Shown one piece after another: positions 15,934 through 24,683 of a stretch of DNA of 64,000 nucleotides. Numbering within the stretch: the first letter of the stretch is position 1; each line of letters starts with the position of its first letter. The stretch is taken from positions 186,001 to 250,000 of the IMG/VR virus record IMGVR_UViG_3300008261_000001; one strand, 5' to 3'. This stretch comes from a virus. A program made the position numbers and the translations under genes. The notes beneath the pieces are model-generated. The model saw only the letters and a program-made list of their open reading frames with translations, had not been told where the DNA came from and ran no database searches.

Positions 15934-16594
15934 TCACTACATCGTTCAACCGCCCATTAACGAAAGAACCTACGGACACGAACAGGTCTCCCTTAACCAA
16001 CAGCTTGTCGCAGTCCACAGAGCCAATAGACAGCGAACCATTGGATAGCTTAATGGATAAGTTTCCGAAATGAACCTCCCTCTCGACCTCGCTTGTAGGT
16101 GCTGAGGGGATAGGTGATGAGGGGGTGCTAGGTGATGAGGGGGTCGGATTAACAACCTCAAGGGGCTCAAGTTCATCTAATCCGATGTGCTTGTTGTACT
16201 CGCCTTTGAAGTCGTAATCCTTCATCTTTTCGCGTAACATATCTGGGATTCGAGTTCCGAACACAGCTTTAAAATGCCTGTCCAAGCTGGCGAAGTTCTT
16301 GAACCCTTTGTTCGAATGAGCGTCAAGGTACATACAGTACATATGCTTGAGATCCGCCTTATTCTTGCTCTTGGTCTTCCCAATCTCCCTCAGTTCCTCC
16401 CACGCCTTAATGAACTCGCCCTCTGGGATAGACTTGTCCGTGTGGGCATAAATCAGTTCGATCTGAATGGGGATTTGGACATCCTTTATATCGGAGACGA
16501 CCTTACCTTCCCAAAGCACCTTGAAGTCAACGAAAGGCACTTGAGATGGATTATTCGTTATAAAGCTCGTGTACTTGTTTTTGAACCTAGTCAT
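15917..16594 (-). CDS. Hypothetical protein sharing a C-terminal domain with its neighbour
   Basis: 225 aa from MTRFKNKYTSF (GAGGCG 5 bases upstream). An N-terminal alpha/beta region is followed by a Pro/Ser linker (about 150-168) and a C-terminal domain of about 55 residues starting VHFGNLSIKL. That domain matches the end of the next gene upstream (VLFGNLKVSP) in spacing: FGNL, IG, LVxG, V-G-V, DV-I, K. It is probably a binding or attachment module. Function unknown. Confidence 0.6.
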   Translation of the reverse strand: MTRFKNKYTSFITNNPSQVPFVDFKVLWEGKVVSDIKDVQIPIQIELIYAHTDKSIPEGEFIKAWEELREIGKTKSKNKADLKHMYCMYLDAHSNKGFKNFASLDRHFKAVFGTRIPDMLREKMKDYDFKGEYNKHIGLDELEPLEVVNPTPSSPSTPSSPIPSAPTSEVEREVHFGNLSIKLSNGSLSIGSVDCDKLLVKGDLFVSVGSFVNGRLNDVVIRCDK

Positions 16595-16627
16595 TTTCGC
16601 CTCTTTCTCAAAACGATTTAGATGCAC

Positions 16628-16736
16628 ACGGGGTTTTCATCGGCTATTGACCGATGAAACCCTCTCCCACCCATGAGAGAGGGTAGAGCCACCCTTATAG
16701 GGGTGGTAACTGCTCGTTATCTCCAACCGAGCAGTT
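16628..16736. other. Intergenic region with three hairpins
   Basis: Three stem-loops follow one another: TTTCATCGG/CCGATGAAA (16635-16659), ACCCTCTC/GAGAGGGT (16659-16684) and CCACCC/GGGTGG (16689-16706). It separates the two genes sharing a C-terminal domain, and could hold a terminator for the upstream gene plus a leader for the downstream one. No coding frame is seen. Confidence 0.5.
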
Positions 16737-17924
16737 TTACTTCGAGATGGTCACATCATAGAAGCCAACAGAGTCCACCTTACCGATGTTTACCTTGATG
16801 GAACCCACGAGTTTGATGGAGGTTTGGTATCCAATAAACCCAATGTGTATGGGGTTGTCGGCAGGAGATACCTTGAGGTTTCCAAACAACACGAACACTT
16901 CTTCCTCAACAGCTTCAGGAGTCTCAACCGCTTCGGTGGACTCGACCACCTCAGGAGTCTCCACAACCTCACCCACAGCCACAGGAGGCTCAACCTCCAC
17001 AACCATAGGGGTCTCGGCAACCATAGGGGTCTCAACAGCCTCAACAGCCTCAGCAGGGGTCTGCTCAGTCGTGTGTGTGGGGGCATTATTTTCCATGCTC
17101 TCAAGGACTGCCTTGTTGTAGGTGGGCAAGTCGTTAAGGCTTAGACCGAAGATACAGCGGACTGCGAAGTCCATAGACCTTCTACCAACGAGGGTACGAG
17201 AGGCTTGATTTGCCCAAGCGTCTGCCACACCCAACAAGCCAGCGTAGGCGAGGGTATCCTTTTGCTTTGCGACCTTCTTAAAGAGGGCGAGCATGAGGTT
17301 GTATCCGCTCTTTCCATTATTGGAAAGCCACTCTCGCTCAAGGAAAGAGCTGTTTTGGAGGCTCGGTAACTTGCCCTCAAGAGAGGGGTCTCCGCTTAGG
17401 ATGTACTCCTTAATGAGTCCGAAGTAGATTTTATCCCACTTGTTTACAAGTTGACGGTTGCTTGAGATGGAGTAGGGGATAACCTCGTACACTGGACGAC
17501 CCCACTTGTGGGGGAGGCGGAAGTACGGCCACCCATACTTATTTGCAATCTCCTCCCACATCTCAGCGAGGGTGGGGTTCTCGACCTCCACCTCTTCTTG
17601 CTTAATGGGAAGGGAGAGAACTTTCCGAATATCGTTCTCAGCCACCGCCACCTTGTGAACACACTCCACCCAAAGCACATTATTAGACACAGCCCACTTC
17701 ATAGCCCAATCTCTGAGCTTGTGGTTGATGTTGGACTTAATGATGAGGATCAGGTCTGTCGAGGTGCTGGGCGTGTTTCCACGGTTAGGGAGCGTGTCCC
17801 AAGAGTGATGACCGACCATGTCGATGCGAACTTCGTCTCCAACGAGTCGCTCGTTCATCTTGTTAACGAAAGACTCAGCGAACTTAAGTTCTGAGCCGTA
17901 GATAAAAGTATTGAGGACAAGCAC
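16737..17924 (-). CDS. Hypothetical protein with Rossmann-like start and VE/TP repeats
   Basis: 395 aa from a GTG with AGGAGG 8 bases upstream. The N-terminal 95 residues look Rossmann-like (DLILIIKSNINHKLRDWAMK, loosely DUF2325-like). A helical middle is followed by an acidic low-complexity tract (about 285-340) made of EAVETPMV-type repeats, and then the C-terminal domain shared with the downstream gene. The repeats make long antisense open frames that are not genes. Confidence 0.55.
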   Translation of the reverse strand: MLVLNTFIYGSELKFAESFVNKMNERLVGDEVRIDMVGHHSWDTLPNRGNTPSTSTDLILIIKSNINHKLRDWAMKWAVSNNVLWVECVHKVAVAENDIRKVLSLPIKQEEVEVENPTLAEMWEEIANKYGWPYFRLPHKWGRPVYEVIPYSISSNRQLVNKWDKIYFGLIKEYILSGDPSLEGKLPSLQNSSFLEREWLSNNGKSGYNLMLALFKKVAKQKDTLAYAGLLGVADAWANQASRTLVGRRSMDFAVRCIFGLSLNDLPTYNKAVLESMENNAPTHTTEQTPAEAVEAVETPMVAETPMVVEVEPPVAVGEVVETPEVVESTEAVETPEAVEEEVFVLFGNLKVSPADNPIHIGFIGYQTSIKLVGSIKVNIGKVDSVGFYDVTISK

Positions 17925-18057
17925 TTTATAAGCCTCCTAGATGGTTGAACACTAGCCTTAATATATGAACCTTGTGGTTGGGATAACTTTTTTTATTTTT
18001 ATGATCCACAGCCCTCTGACCACATCAGCCCCCCCAGATATCTTGGAGGAACCGATC

Positions 18058-18264
18058 ATGTATGTCTTAGAAAACAGCTTTACGGGTAGACTTCTCTACC
18101 CCGCCCTGTTGGGTAAGGTGAAGAAGGCGTACAAGATGAAGTACGAGGCGGAGCAGGCTGTAGAACGCTTGTCACCCCTTGTGAACCCCAAAAGGGTAGA
18201 TGTGGTGGAGTTATCCAAATCGGCAATGCTTTGGCTAGAAGCCCAACAGACAAGAAATGGATAA
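18058..18264 (+). CDS. Hypothetical protein, 68 aa
   Basis: Starts MYVLENSFTGRLLYP at 18058, where TTGGAGG lies 8 bases upstream; a longer frame from 17965 has no site. The helical basic protein overlaps the next gene by 8 bases. Confidence 0.6.
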   Translation: MYVLENSFTGRLLYPALLGKVKKAYKMKYEAEQAVERLSPLVNPKRVDVVELSKSAMLWLEAQQTRNG

Positions 18265-18565
18265 CAAAGAGAAATCGGATAGGATAGTTTCAGAGGTGCT
18301 GATGGGTAGGTCTCGTGGCATAGATTTATTCTTGCCTATGGAGACATATGTGGCGAGGGGTGATGACACTTCCGTGTATGAGTTGTGGGTGGCAAACTCA
18401 TGTAAGGAGATTATTATCATCACAGCGGGCTTCGTTGCACCTTACTATGGTGTAAAAGTATCCAATGTTCAGATGTGGAACGGGATAGAGAAATCTTACA
18501 AGACGAGCGACTTTGGTAGGGTACTAGAGGGTGTACAAGACCTTTTGGATAAGATTGGGGTTTAG
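18257..18565 (+). CDS. Hypothetical protein, 102 aa
   Basis: Begins MDNKEKSDRIVSEVLMG, overlapping the previous stop codon and probably translated by coupling. Mixed alpha/beta with a hydrophobic strand (EIIIITAGFV). No family is recognised. It ends 2 bases before the convergent Ntn-hydrolase gene. Confidence 0.6.
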   Translation: MDNKEKSDRIVSEVLMGRSRGIDLFLPMETYVARGDDTSVYELWVANSCKEIIIITAGFVAPYYGVKVSNVQMWNGIEKSYKTSDFGRVLEGVQDLLDKIGV

Positions 18566-18567
18566 TT

Positions 18568-19977
18568 TTACTTGTACTTACGCATAGAGGCTATTTTACG
18601 AGAGGCTACGCGAGAGGGGTTTATGTTGAAAGGCAGTACCTCAAAGTTTCCATTTTCATCGAACCCTGTGTATTGAAGAACCTCTAGCTGACAGATTGTG
18701 TCTTCTCCGTCTTTATTTACGAAGCGTTTCTCGTAGCCCAAGAAGTCTACATCATCTGGGATAAGGTAAACCGTCATTTTTCTTTCTAGTGGGTCGAACA
18801 TGATTTGAGAAGTTGAGTAGAGACCATCGGGTACTTTACGGACAGGAATAAAAGGGTCGTCCATTTTATCCCATCTGTATCCGTAGAGGGCGGGAGCCGC
18901 TTCTGAAATGTCTGTCACATTGGATAATATTTCTGTGGCTAGTTCTCTTCTGCGTAAAGAGCTATGTCTGTCGTCCCCCACTTGATAACCTGCGTCTGGG
19001 TGGTTTATGCCGTGATTGGTGCGGACATGGAGTTTGTTTCTTTGGAGTGTCTTAACGATGGGCTGATGGATAGAGGTTTGCTCTATAATCCTAGCTCTTT
19101 TGCCGTCAGTAATAATGGTGTGACCATGAACTGGAACATGAAAGGAGTTACCTTTTATGCAGTCCATAGCATCGTCTATGTTTTTGCATTTGAGTGCGTT
19201 CAATAAATAGTACCCATCCTCTGACATACGAGGTTCTTTGGATAGGTTGCGTGTCTGACCCTCTTTTTCGTCTTCACGCACATTTAGAGCCGAGTTAACA
19301 ATAGATATTCCGTAGCTGTTAATACCTTCGAGCCAGCCTGTCACATTGTCTATGTAGTAAAGCACCTCCACACCATCGTACATATCGTGATAGACTTTAA
19401 TCTCTGGGTTGTAGTTTCTATCCCTCACTTTGACTAGATAACGCTGATCGTTTAGATCAAGGCAAGATATAACGCAAGCGGTCTTCTTACGCATGGCTTT
19501 CCTCACTATATTGGATACTTTGGGTGTTGTGGGGGTTAGGCTAGACTTCTTTTTGAAGTGCTTTTCCTTCCATGCTTTCCATTTAGCGTGGGCGGGGCTA
19601 GACTTGAGAGAGGGGTCATGCCCCCAGTTTCTTAGACTTATTTCCCACTTGGACATACCGCTGTCTTTTACTGGGTCTCCAGGCTTGCCTCCCATCATCC
19701 TTCCATTGAATCCATTTTCTTGAGCAGCGTTGTCGAAGTCTTGAGCCGTCCAATCTTCAAAAGGCTTTTCTTTACGCCTTTTGATTCTATGGAAAGAGTC
19801 GTACCCAGATTGGATATCTCCACTATCTTTGGCTTCTTCCCGACTGAAAGAGGCTAGAAGCCTTCGGTCATCTTCTGCCCAGTTATCCAATGCGGTCTGA
19901 CTCATGTTAATGAGGTCATGCCACTTGTCGTAGATTTCTTTTTTCTCTTCTTCAGTTCGAGCTTTTGCATATCTCAT
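18568..19977 (-). CDS. Ntn-hydrolase-like fusion protein
   Basis: 469 aa. Residues 1-145 form a helical domain with a conserved-looking motif (MSKWEISLRNWGHDPSLKSS). From about 166 the protein resembles Cys-type Ntn amidohydrolases (choloylglycine hydrolase or acyl-transferase-like): TACVISCLD with candidate nucleophile C168 (or C172), VKVRDRNY, and GWLEGINSYGISIVNSAL. Such enzymes usually expose the Cys by self-cleavage, which would release the N-terminal part. The substrate is unknown. Its leader carries a 10-bp hairpin beside the ribosome site. Confidence 0.6.
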   Translation of the reverse strand: MRYAKARTEEEKKEIYDKWHDLINMSQTALDNWAEDDRRLLASFSREEAKDSGDIQSGYDSFHRIKRRKEKPFEDWTAQDFDNAAQENGFNGRMMGGKPGDPVKDSGMSKWEISLRNWGHDPSLKSSPAHAKWKAWKEKHFKKKSSLTPTTPKVSNIVRKAMRKKTACVISCLDLNDQRYLVKVRDRNYNPEIKVYHDMYDGVEVLYYIDNVTGWLEGINSYGISIVNSALNVREDEKEGQTRNLSKEPRMSEDGYYLLNALKCKNIDDAMDCIKGNSFHVPVHGHTIITDGKRARIIEQTSIHQPIVKTLQRNKLHVRTNHGINHPDAGYQVGDDRHSSLRRRELATEILSNVTDISEAAPALYGYRWDKMDDPFIPVRKVPDGLYSTSQIMFDPLERKMTVYLIPDDVDFLGYEKRFVNKDGEDTICQLEVLQYTGFDENGNFEVLPFNINPSRVASRKIASMRKYK

Positions 19978-19988
19978 GGAGATACACC

Positions 19989-20012
19989 CCTTTGTCTAAT
20001 ACTAGACAAAGG
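19989..20012 (-). promoter_or_regulatory. Leader hairpin before Ntn-hydrolase gene
   Basis: CCTTTGTCTA/TAGACAAAGG (10 bp, loop ATAC). The 3' arm on the minus strand runs into AAAGGGG, the ribosome site. A TTTATAG box lies at 20022-20016. Confidence 0.5.
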
Positions 20013-20034
20013 TCTGACTATAAAAGGATAAACA

Positions 20035-20406
20035 TCATTTCCAAGAGGTGTTTGTACTGAATCGTGTGAAGCGAGGGATAACTAAATCTAAGCCAGTCGT
20101 GATGGGTGCGTCTGGGTCAGTCCCCACACCTATCTCTAGGGGTGAGTTTCCGTCCTCTGTTATTTTGGATAACTTCGTACCTAAATATCTCATAGGGGGG
20201 CTTACCGAGTCGTCCGTTGATTTAACACCTTTACCCAAAACGGATAAGACCACATACCCTTCGGGTACATCACCACCGCCCATCTCAACAGACTTGGATA
20301 GGTTTGCAGGTAGATACACCTTATCGCCCGTAGAACCCTCAAAGCGTACCCTATTGGATAAACCGAGCGTGTAGACCTTAATGAAGGAGGGGATGATGTC
20401 ACTCAT
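20035..20406 (-). CDS. Hypothetical fibre-operon protein, 123 aa
   Basis: Beta-rich, beginning MSDIIPSFIKVYTLGLSNRV, 14 bases after the end of the large fibre-like gene and probably co-transcribed with it. It could be a tail-associated chaperone or adaptor. No family is recognised, and the ribosome site is weak. Confidence 0.55.
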   Translation of the reverse strand: MSDIIPSFIKVYTLGLSNRVRFEGSTGDKVYLPANLSKSVEMGGGDVPEGYVVLSVLGKGVKSTDDSVSPPMRYLGTKLSKITEDGNSPLEIGVGTDPDAPITTGLDLVIPRFTRFSTNTSWK

Positions 20407-20420
20407 GTTGGCTCAACCTC

Positions 20421-22481
20421 TTAGATTTGGAAAGAAGCGGAGATATTAATGAAGCCCGCACCTGAGATGGTGACAGGTATGAGTGTATCGCCCGCCGCTG
20501 AGGTTGTAGTTGTCAGAGTAGTGAGCCCATTGGAAGTGAACACCGCATGATTGGCTGTGATTTCCAATCTAACGCTCTTGGCTACGCGGTCGCCATTCTC
20601 ATCATAGGTGTTAACGACCAAGTTTTTGGATAAGTTGGCACCTGTGAATACAAACTCACCTGAGTCCTGCCACACACACGAGACGAGGTTGGGCAAAGAT
20701 GAAGAAATAACATGGACGGACACCTCAAAAGTCTTAAAGCTCCCTGAGGCGAAGTTTCCATCGTTCGACTGAGCGGGTATGTCTTGGCTACTGACCGAGG
20801 TAGCCCAATATCTACCCAAGTCGTCAAAGGTCATGCCTGTGAAGTACCCAGCCTCATAAGCTGTCTTTGTCCAACCGCCAGCAGTCCAATCATAGATAGA
20901 GGCTTCGTTTTCGAACAAGCACATAAGGCGAGTGTTGTTCTGATTCTGTGGTGCGAACCCAAGCACAGGGAAGGTGTCCGAGCTATGATAGGTCAACGAG
21001 CTAAAGTCCGTGGGGTCTATCGAGAAGGTGGTGATCTTCTTCCATGTGGCTGTAGTGTTCAAAGCGAGCGTCTCAGGCGTAGTGTGTGAGTAGAACACAC
21101 TTAAGAAATAATCCGCTCCGCTCTTGGTAAGAACGCAGTTAAGCCTCATCTGTTGGTTGGTGTTGTCGTTGTACTGCTTATAGGTGACATAATCAGAAAT
21201 CGTCTCGATCCCAGCCATCGCCACCGAGCATATTTCCATTGTGAAGGTGTCGTTGGCTTTGTCCCACACACACAATAAGAAGCTAAGGGTGGGGGTAGTT
21301 GCCTTAGGACCAAAACAAGGCACATAGGCGTAATATATGTTGCTCTCTCCGCCTATGGGAGATGGCTCAAAGTGGGTGGGGGTATAGGTGTTGAGTTGAG
21401 CGTCTGCGATGTTCGTTGTAAGAGCGACATTTCCAACGAAGCCCTGATTTCCTCTCCTATCCGCTAAGAGGGTAGTCGTAGCGGTGGAGGCGTTGTACTT
21501 GTAGAACAGATACTGACCGAGGTTAGTTTTGGTGTAGTTGGCAGCATCGTAAATGACTGTGTGGTTTGTGCCTGCGTTGTCTAGTGGGATACTCCCATTA
21601 TTCTCAATAGACATAAGGAAGCAGTATTCGCCAGCGTTGTTTGTACCTGCATAGAAAATAGGGTTTGAGTCCATGTACCATGCAGACCCACCATAGGAGA
21701 GAGAAATCTTGGTGGGTGTGCCTATGGTGATAGATCCGTTATCCCCGCTCGTGGTGTAGGAGGCTTTCCAAAGCTCCGCTTTTCTGAAGTTTTGGAGAGT
21801 GCGTTGCGATGTGCCGTAGGTGGCATAAGCTCTCATCGCGTAGTAGGTCTTTCTGCCCGCCCCCCTCAATAAAAGGGTCTTATTTGTGGTGTCTACAGCG
21901 AGGATAGCGAACTGACTGATGTAGCTTGGGAGTCCAGCGTTGTAGGCGGCTAGGGTGTACCCCTCTTCTACTTGAAAGTTATACGCCCCTGTATCTTCAA
22001 CATCGGTGTCTGCTACTTCATGGATAGTTCCGTCATACATGAACACGCCATTGATGGTCTCGCCAGCGTTGAAGTTCATCGCGTTGATATCCGCACCAGA
22101 GTTATCCGTAAAAGTCATCAGCCCTCCCATGTCGATGCGGTCGGCTTTATCCATTGTGTAAAGCTGGCTCGCGTTCACCCACTCTGAGAGGTTCTCTCCA
22201 TAGTTCACTAAAGAGTCCGTGCCGTTGGTGTAAGGGGAATAAACCGTAGATTTATTAGACACGAGTGACCCCCTCACAGGGAAAACATTTCGTGTCCCAC
22301 CTAGCGGATAAAACGCCTCGTTGGGCTTATCAAAGATGGGGGATAGGTTCGTGTAGTCGAACGCTTGGTCACCTATCCATATGTAGTCTTGGTCTGGAGA
22401 AATGACTACACCCGTGGTGGTTTTGGATATGTGGTAGTTGGTTCCGTCATAGAGTCCGAATAGGCTTTTAATCTTAGGCAT
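20421..22481 (-). CDS. Large fibre-like structural protein, 686 aa
   Basis: Starts at MPKIKSLFG (22481), 7 bases from AGGAGGGG; the ATG at 22487 is too close. It is Thr/Asn/Tyr-rich and beta-rich throughout (for example YYAMRAYATYGTSQ), with a probable Ig-like C-terminal domain (VVNTYDENGDRVAKSVRLEI, then a Thr-rich end). This composition is typical of phage tail fibres or appendages. It overlaps the previous small gene by 8 bases. Confidence 0.6.
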   Translation of the reverse strand: MPKIKSLFGLYDGTNYHISKTTTGVVISPDQDYIWIGDQAFDYTNLSPIFDKPNEAFYPLGGTRNVFPVRGSLVSNKSTVYSPYTNGTDSLVNYGENLSEWVNASQLYTMDKADRIDMGGLMTFTDNSGADINAMNFNAGETINGVFMYDGTIHEVADTDVEDTGAYNFQVEEGYTLAAYNAGLPSYISQFAILAVDTTNKTLLLRGAGRKTYYAMRAYATYGTSQRTLQNFRKAELWKASYTTSGDNGSITIGTPTKISLSYGGSAWYMDSNPIFYAGTNNAGEYCFLMSIENNGSIPLDNAGTNHTVIYDAANYTKTNLGQYLFYKYNASTATTTLLADRRGNQGFVGNVALTTNIADAQLNTYTPTHFEPSPIGGESNIYYAYVPCFGPKATTPTLSFLLCVWDKANDTFTMEICSVAMAGIETISDYVTYKQYNDNTNQQMRLNCVLTKSGADYFLSVFYSHTTPETLALNTTATWKKITTFSIDPTDFSSLTYHSSDTFPVLGFAPQNQNNTRLMCLFENEASIYDWTAGGWTKTAYEAGYFTGMTFDDLGRYWATSVSSQDIPAQSNDGNFASGSFKTFEVSVHVISSSLPNLVSCVWQDSGEFVFTGANLSKNLVVNTYDENGDRVAKSVRLEITANHAVFTSNGLTTLTTTTSAAGDTLIPVTISGAGFINISASFQI

Positions 22482-22692
22482 TTTCATCCCCTCCTATGGG
22501 TTGAGCTTCCGATGTTGTTTGGAAATAGGCTAGGGCTTCATCTATGGAAGCAAAGGGGGCGTTGGTAGGTGAGGTGGGGTTTCCCTTAGTGACATAGAGC
22601 AACACTCCGTCCTTAGAGACCTTGAGGTTGCCGTTATCCAAATCTAAGGTGAAGTCACCTTTGCCTTGCACACTCACGATGGTTGAGTTCAT
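22474..22692 (-). CDS. Hypothetical protein, 72 aa
   Basis: Starts MNSTIVSVQGKGDFTLDLDN. A short beta-hairpin-rich protein inside the fibre operon, between two structural genes, overlapping the next gene by 8 bases. Perhaps a connector of the fibre; no family is recognised. Confidence 0.55.
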   Translation of the reverse strand: MNSTIVSVQGKGDFTLDLDNGNLKVSKDGVLLYVTKGNPTSPTNAPFASIDEALAYFQTTSEAQPIGGDENA

Positions 22693-22712
22693 GGTGGGTT
22701 ATCCTGCTGTGG

Positions 22713-23063
22713 TTAGTTGTGATAGTTTATGGAGAAGATCAAATCCGCTCCGCCATAGTTGGCACACACGCTACTGACGATGAGGCTCATGGTATCCCCT
22801 GCTGTAAGGGTTGCCTCTGTCGTGTTTGTGACTTCTTGATCCCCCGCCTCGAAGTTCACTTGATAAATGACATCGAGTGGGTCAAAGTTTCGGATAAGTT
22901 TCACTGTGGTGAAACTAGCTCCTTCTGGTGCTTGGTCGAGCGTTACCTTATAGCCCTTCAAGTACATCGTCTTGAGGGGCTTGTAAGGGGTAGATGAAGC
23001 GAGCGGAGTTATCTCGCCCACAATGTAGGCGTGAGTTTCCAATTTGGTGGTGATACGGCTCAT
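22713..23063 (-). CDS. Hypothetical fibre-operon protein, 116 aa
   Basis: Starts MSRITTKLETHAYI; its ATG overlaps the stop of the upstream gene (TAATG), so it is coupled to it. Beta-rich, with a pattern (GDTMSLIVSSVCANYGGADL) like small virion decoration or fibre proteins. Confidence 0.55.
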   Translation of the reverse strand: MSRITTKLETHAYIVGEITPLASSTPYKPLKTMYLKGYKVTLDQAPEGASFTTVKLIRNFDPLDVIYQVNFEAGDQEVTNTTEATLTAGDTMSLIVSSVCANYGGADLIFSINYHN

Positions 23064-23761
23064 TAGACAATCTCCCATAGGCTATCAGTAGTGTTAGCGA
23101 CTAGGGTTATCGAGTCATACTGCACATCTATCGTGTAGCTTGCAGACCCATTTATTAAGTCGCCACCTGACCTTTGGATAACGAGGTTATTACCTGCTGC
23201 CCTTGCTCTGAGATAAAAACGGATAGTGTCTCCATCATCTACGCTTGAGAGTAGGGGGAGTGTAGCGGTGACTTGCCCAGCCGAGCTATTTACGCTGTAG
23301 TGAGTCCCCACGACTGCGTTGAAGTTAAGGCTTTGTCTTGAGAACTCCAACCCACCTGCGGTCGCTAAAACGCTGTCTATGGCTGATAGATGTGTACTTA
23401 GCGTGTCTGTGTTGAGTGCCGTGTAGTTAACGGGAGACACATTTGCAATCACATCGTCTGAGGTGATGGTCGTGTTTATCCAATCTTCACCGTCATAGAC
23501 GAGGAAGTTCCCTGCCACTGGTGCGTCAAGGGCTACATCGGATAGTGTGTCTATAGACCCAAGACTTGTGAGGTTTGCTCCACTCAGTGCGGGCAGTGTA
23601 TTTGCCACGGATAAGAGCAGGACATCACCTGCTCCTGTACCAGCGTCTAGCGAGGCACATGAGCCAGCATCCCCTATGTCGGCAAGATTAAGGGAAACCC
23701 CCTCTAAGTACCCTGTGTTGTACTTGAGAAAGTTCCCCCCATTGAGCTTTATTACCCACAT
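23063..23761 (-). CDS. Tail-fibre-like protein, 232 aa
   Basis: Starts MWVIKLNGGNFLKYN with GGGGGGAA upstream. The middle has the phage tail-fibre style ALSGANLTSLGSIDTLSDV, LVYDGEDWIN, and the C-terminal part has GDTIRFYLRARAAGNNLVIQ. These Ala/Ser/Thr/Asp-rich strand repeats are typical of fibre shafts. It is the first gene of the fibre operon. Confidence 0.65.
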   Translation of the reverse strand: MWVIKLNGGNFLKYNTGYLEGVSLNLADIGDAGSCASLDAGTGAGDVLLLSVANTLPALSGANLTSLGSIDTLSDVALDAPVAGNFLVYDGEDWINTTITSDDVIANVSPVNYTALNTDTLSTHLSAIDSVLATAGGLEFSRQSLNFNAVVGTHYSVNSSAGQVTATLPLLSSVDDGDTIRFYLRARAAGNNLVIQRSGGDLINGSASYTIDVQYDSITLVANTTDSLWEIV

Positions 23762-23847
23762 GATTGTTCCCCCCTTTGGTGTTTATCCAATAGGAGGAAA
23801 CCTCATAAAAGATTTAACGCTTTAGTGTCTTTAGTCCTACGACCCTC

Positions 23848-24066
23848 TTACTCCTTGTCCTTGATCGGAGCAGGCTGACCCTCAGGGTACTTTCCAATCC
23901 AAAAGGTACCAGTTCCGTTGGACTTTTCGAGCCACTCTTCAAAGTTGGCTCGGAGAAAATCTTTAAAGTTGGGGTTGTGGAAGTTTCCACCGATGTCGGA
24001 GTGAACTCCCTCACCCTTCTCGTTGGTGTACTCAATCTCTCCGATGACGAACTTAAACTTCTTCAT
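23848..24066 (-). CDS. Hypothetical protein, 72 aa
   Basis: Starts MKKFKFVIGEIEYTNEKG with GAGGAGG upstream. The leader has an ACACCCAA/TTGGGTGT hairpin. Small mixed protein with a conserved-looking centre (GTFWIGKYPEG). No family is recognised. Confidence 0.55.
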   Translation of the reverse strand: MKKFKFVIGEIEYTNEKGEGVHSDIGGNFHNPNFKDFLRANFEEWLEKSNGTGTFWIGKYPEGQPAPIKDKE

Positions 24067-24092
24067 GTGACCTCCTCAACACACCCAATAGG

Positions 24093-24626
24093 CTAGGGTT
24101 GGGTGTGTGACAACAGCTTATAAGAAATGTCGTGCATGAGGATTCCACTAGCCGTGCCTACATTGAGCGACCTCACGCTTCCATACTGGGGGATATAGAC
24201 GCATAGGTCACAAAGGGCTAAGACCTCTTGAGATATGCCCATCATCTCTTCACCGAAGATGAACAAATCGTTGGGCTTAGGTGTGAAGTCATTAATGGAT
24301 AGTGCGTTGGGTACTCCATTTTCGATAGCGATGAAGCGGTGGGAGTCTTTAAGGGCTTTTATTTCTTCGAAGCTGTCTAGGTGGGTGAGTTGTTTGTAGT
24401 TGTGTGTGCCGACAGCCCCCCTTCTGTCCCACTTCCTTTTTCCGTAGTAGTAGATTTCTCTCACCCCAAAGGCGTTTCCATTTCGGATAAAGGTTGAGAT
24501 GTTGAAGTCCCCATGTATGTGTTGCATCATGACGCTGTAGGGCAGAGCCTTACGCTCAAGGTCTTCTTTAACGAGGATTGTTTCCCAACCCTTGTAGGCA
24601 TCTATCACATTCTTGTCATTATTCAT
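24093..24626 (-). CDS. SpoU/TrmH-type RNA 2'-O-methyltransferase
   Basis: 177 aa with the three SPOUT motifs: motif 1 NISTFIRNGNAFGV (about 40-53), motif 2 FIFGEEMMGIS (about 122-132), motif 3 IPQYGSVRSLNVGTASGI (about 145-162). The enzyme uses S-adenosylmethionine bound in a trefoil knot, probably as a dimer, to methylate tRNA or rRNA ribose. With nine phage tRNAs in the window, a tRNA target is attractive but not shown. The length is near the minimum for the family. Confidence 0.85.
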   Translation of the reverse strand: MNNDKNVIDAYKGWETILVKEDLERKALPYSVMMQHIHGDFNISTFIRNGNAFGVREIYYYGKRKWDRRGAVGTHNYKQLTHLDSFEEIKALKDSHRFIAIENGVPNALSINDFTPKPNDLFIFGEEMMGISQEVLALCDLCVYIPQYGSVRSLNVGTASGILMHDISYKLLSHTQP

Positions 24627-24683
24627 TATGGCATTTTATCCATTTGCATGAGTTGTTTATTTTGGCATAAGTCGTTTTTCTCG

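Noticed and set aside
16786-17144. Several open frames over the 16.8-17.1 kb region on both strands
   Set aside because: They arise from the low-complexity Val/Glu/Thr/Pro repeats of the minus-strand gene and have repetitive products and no ribosome sites.
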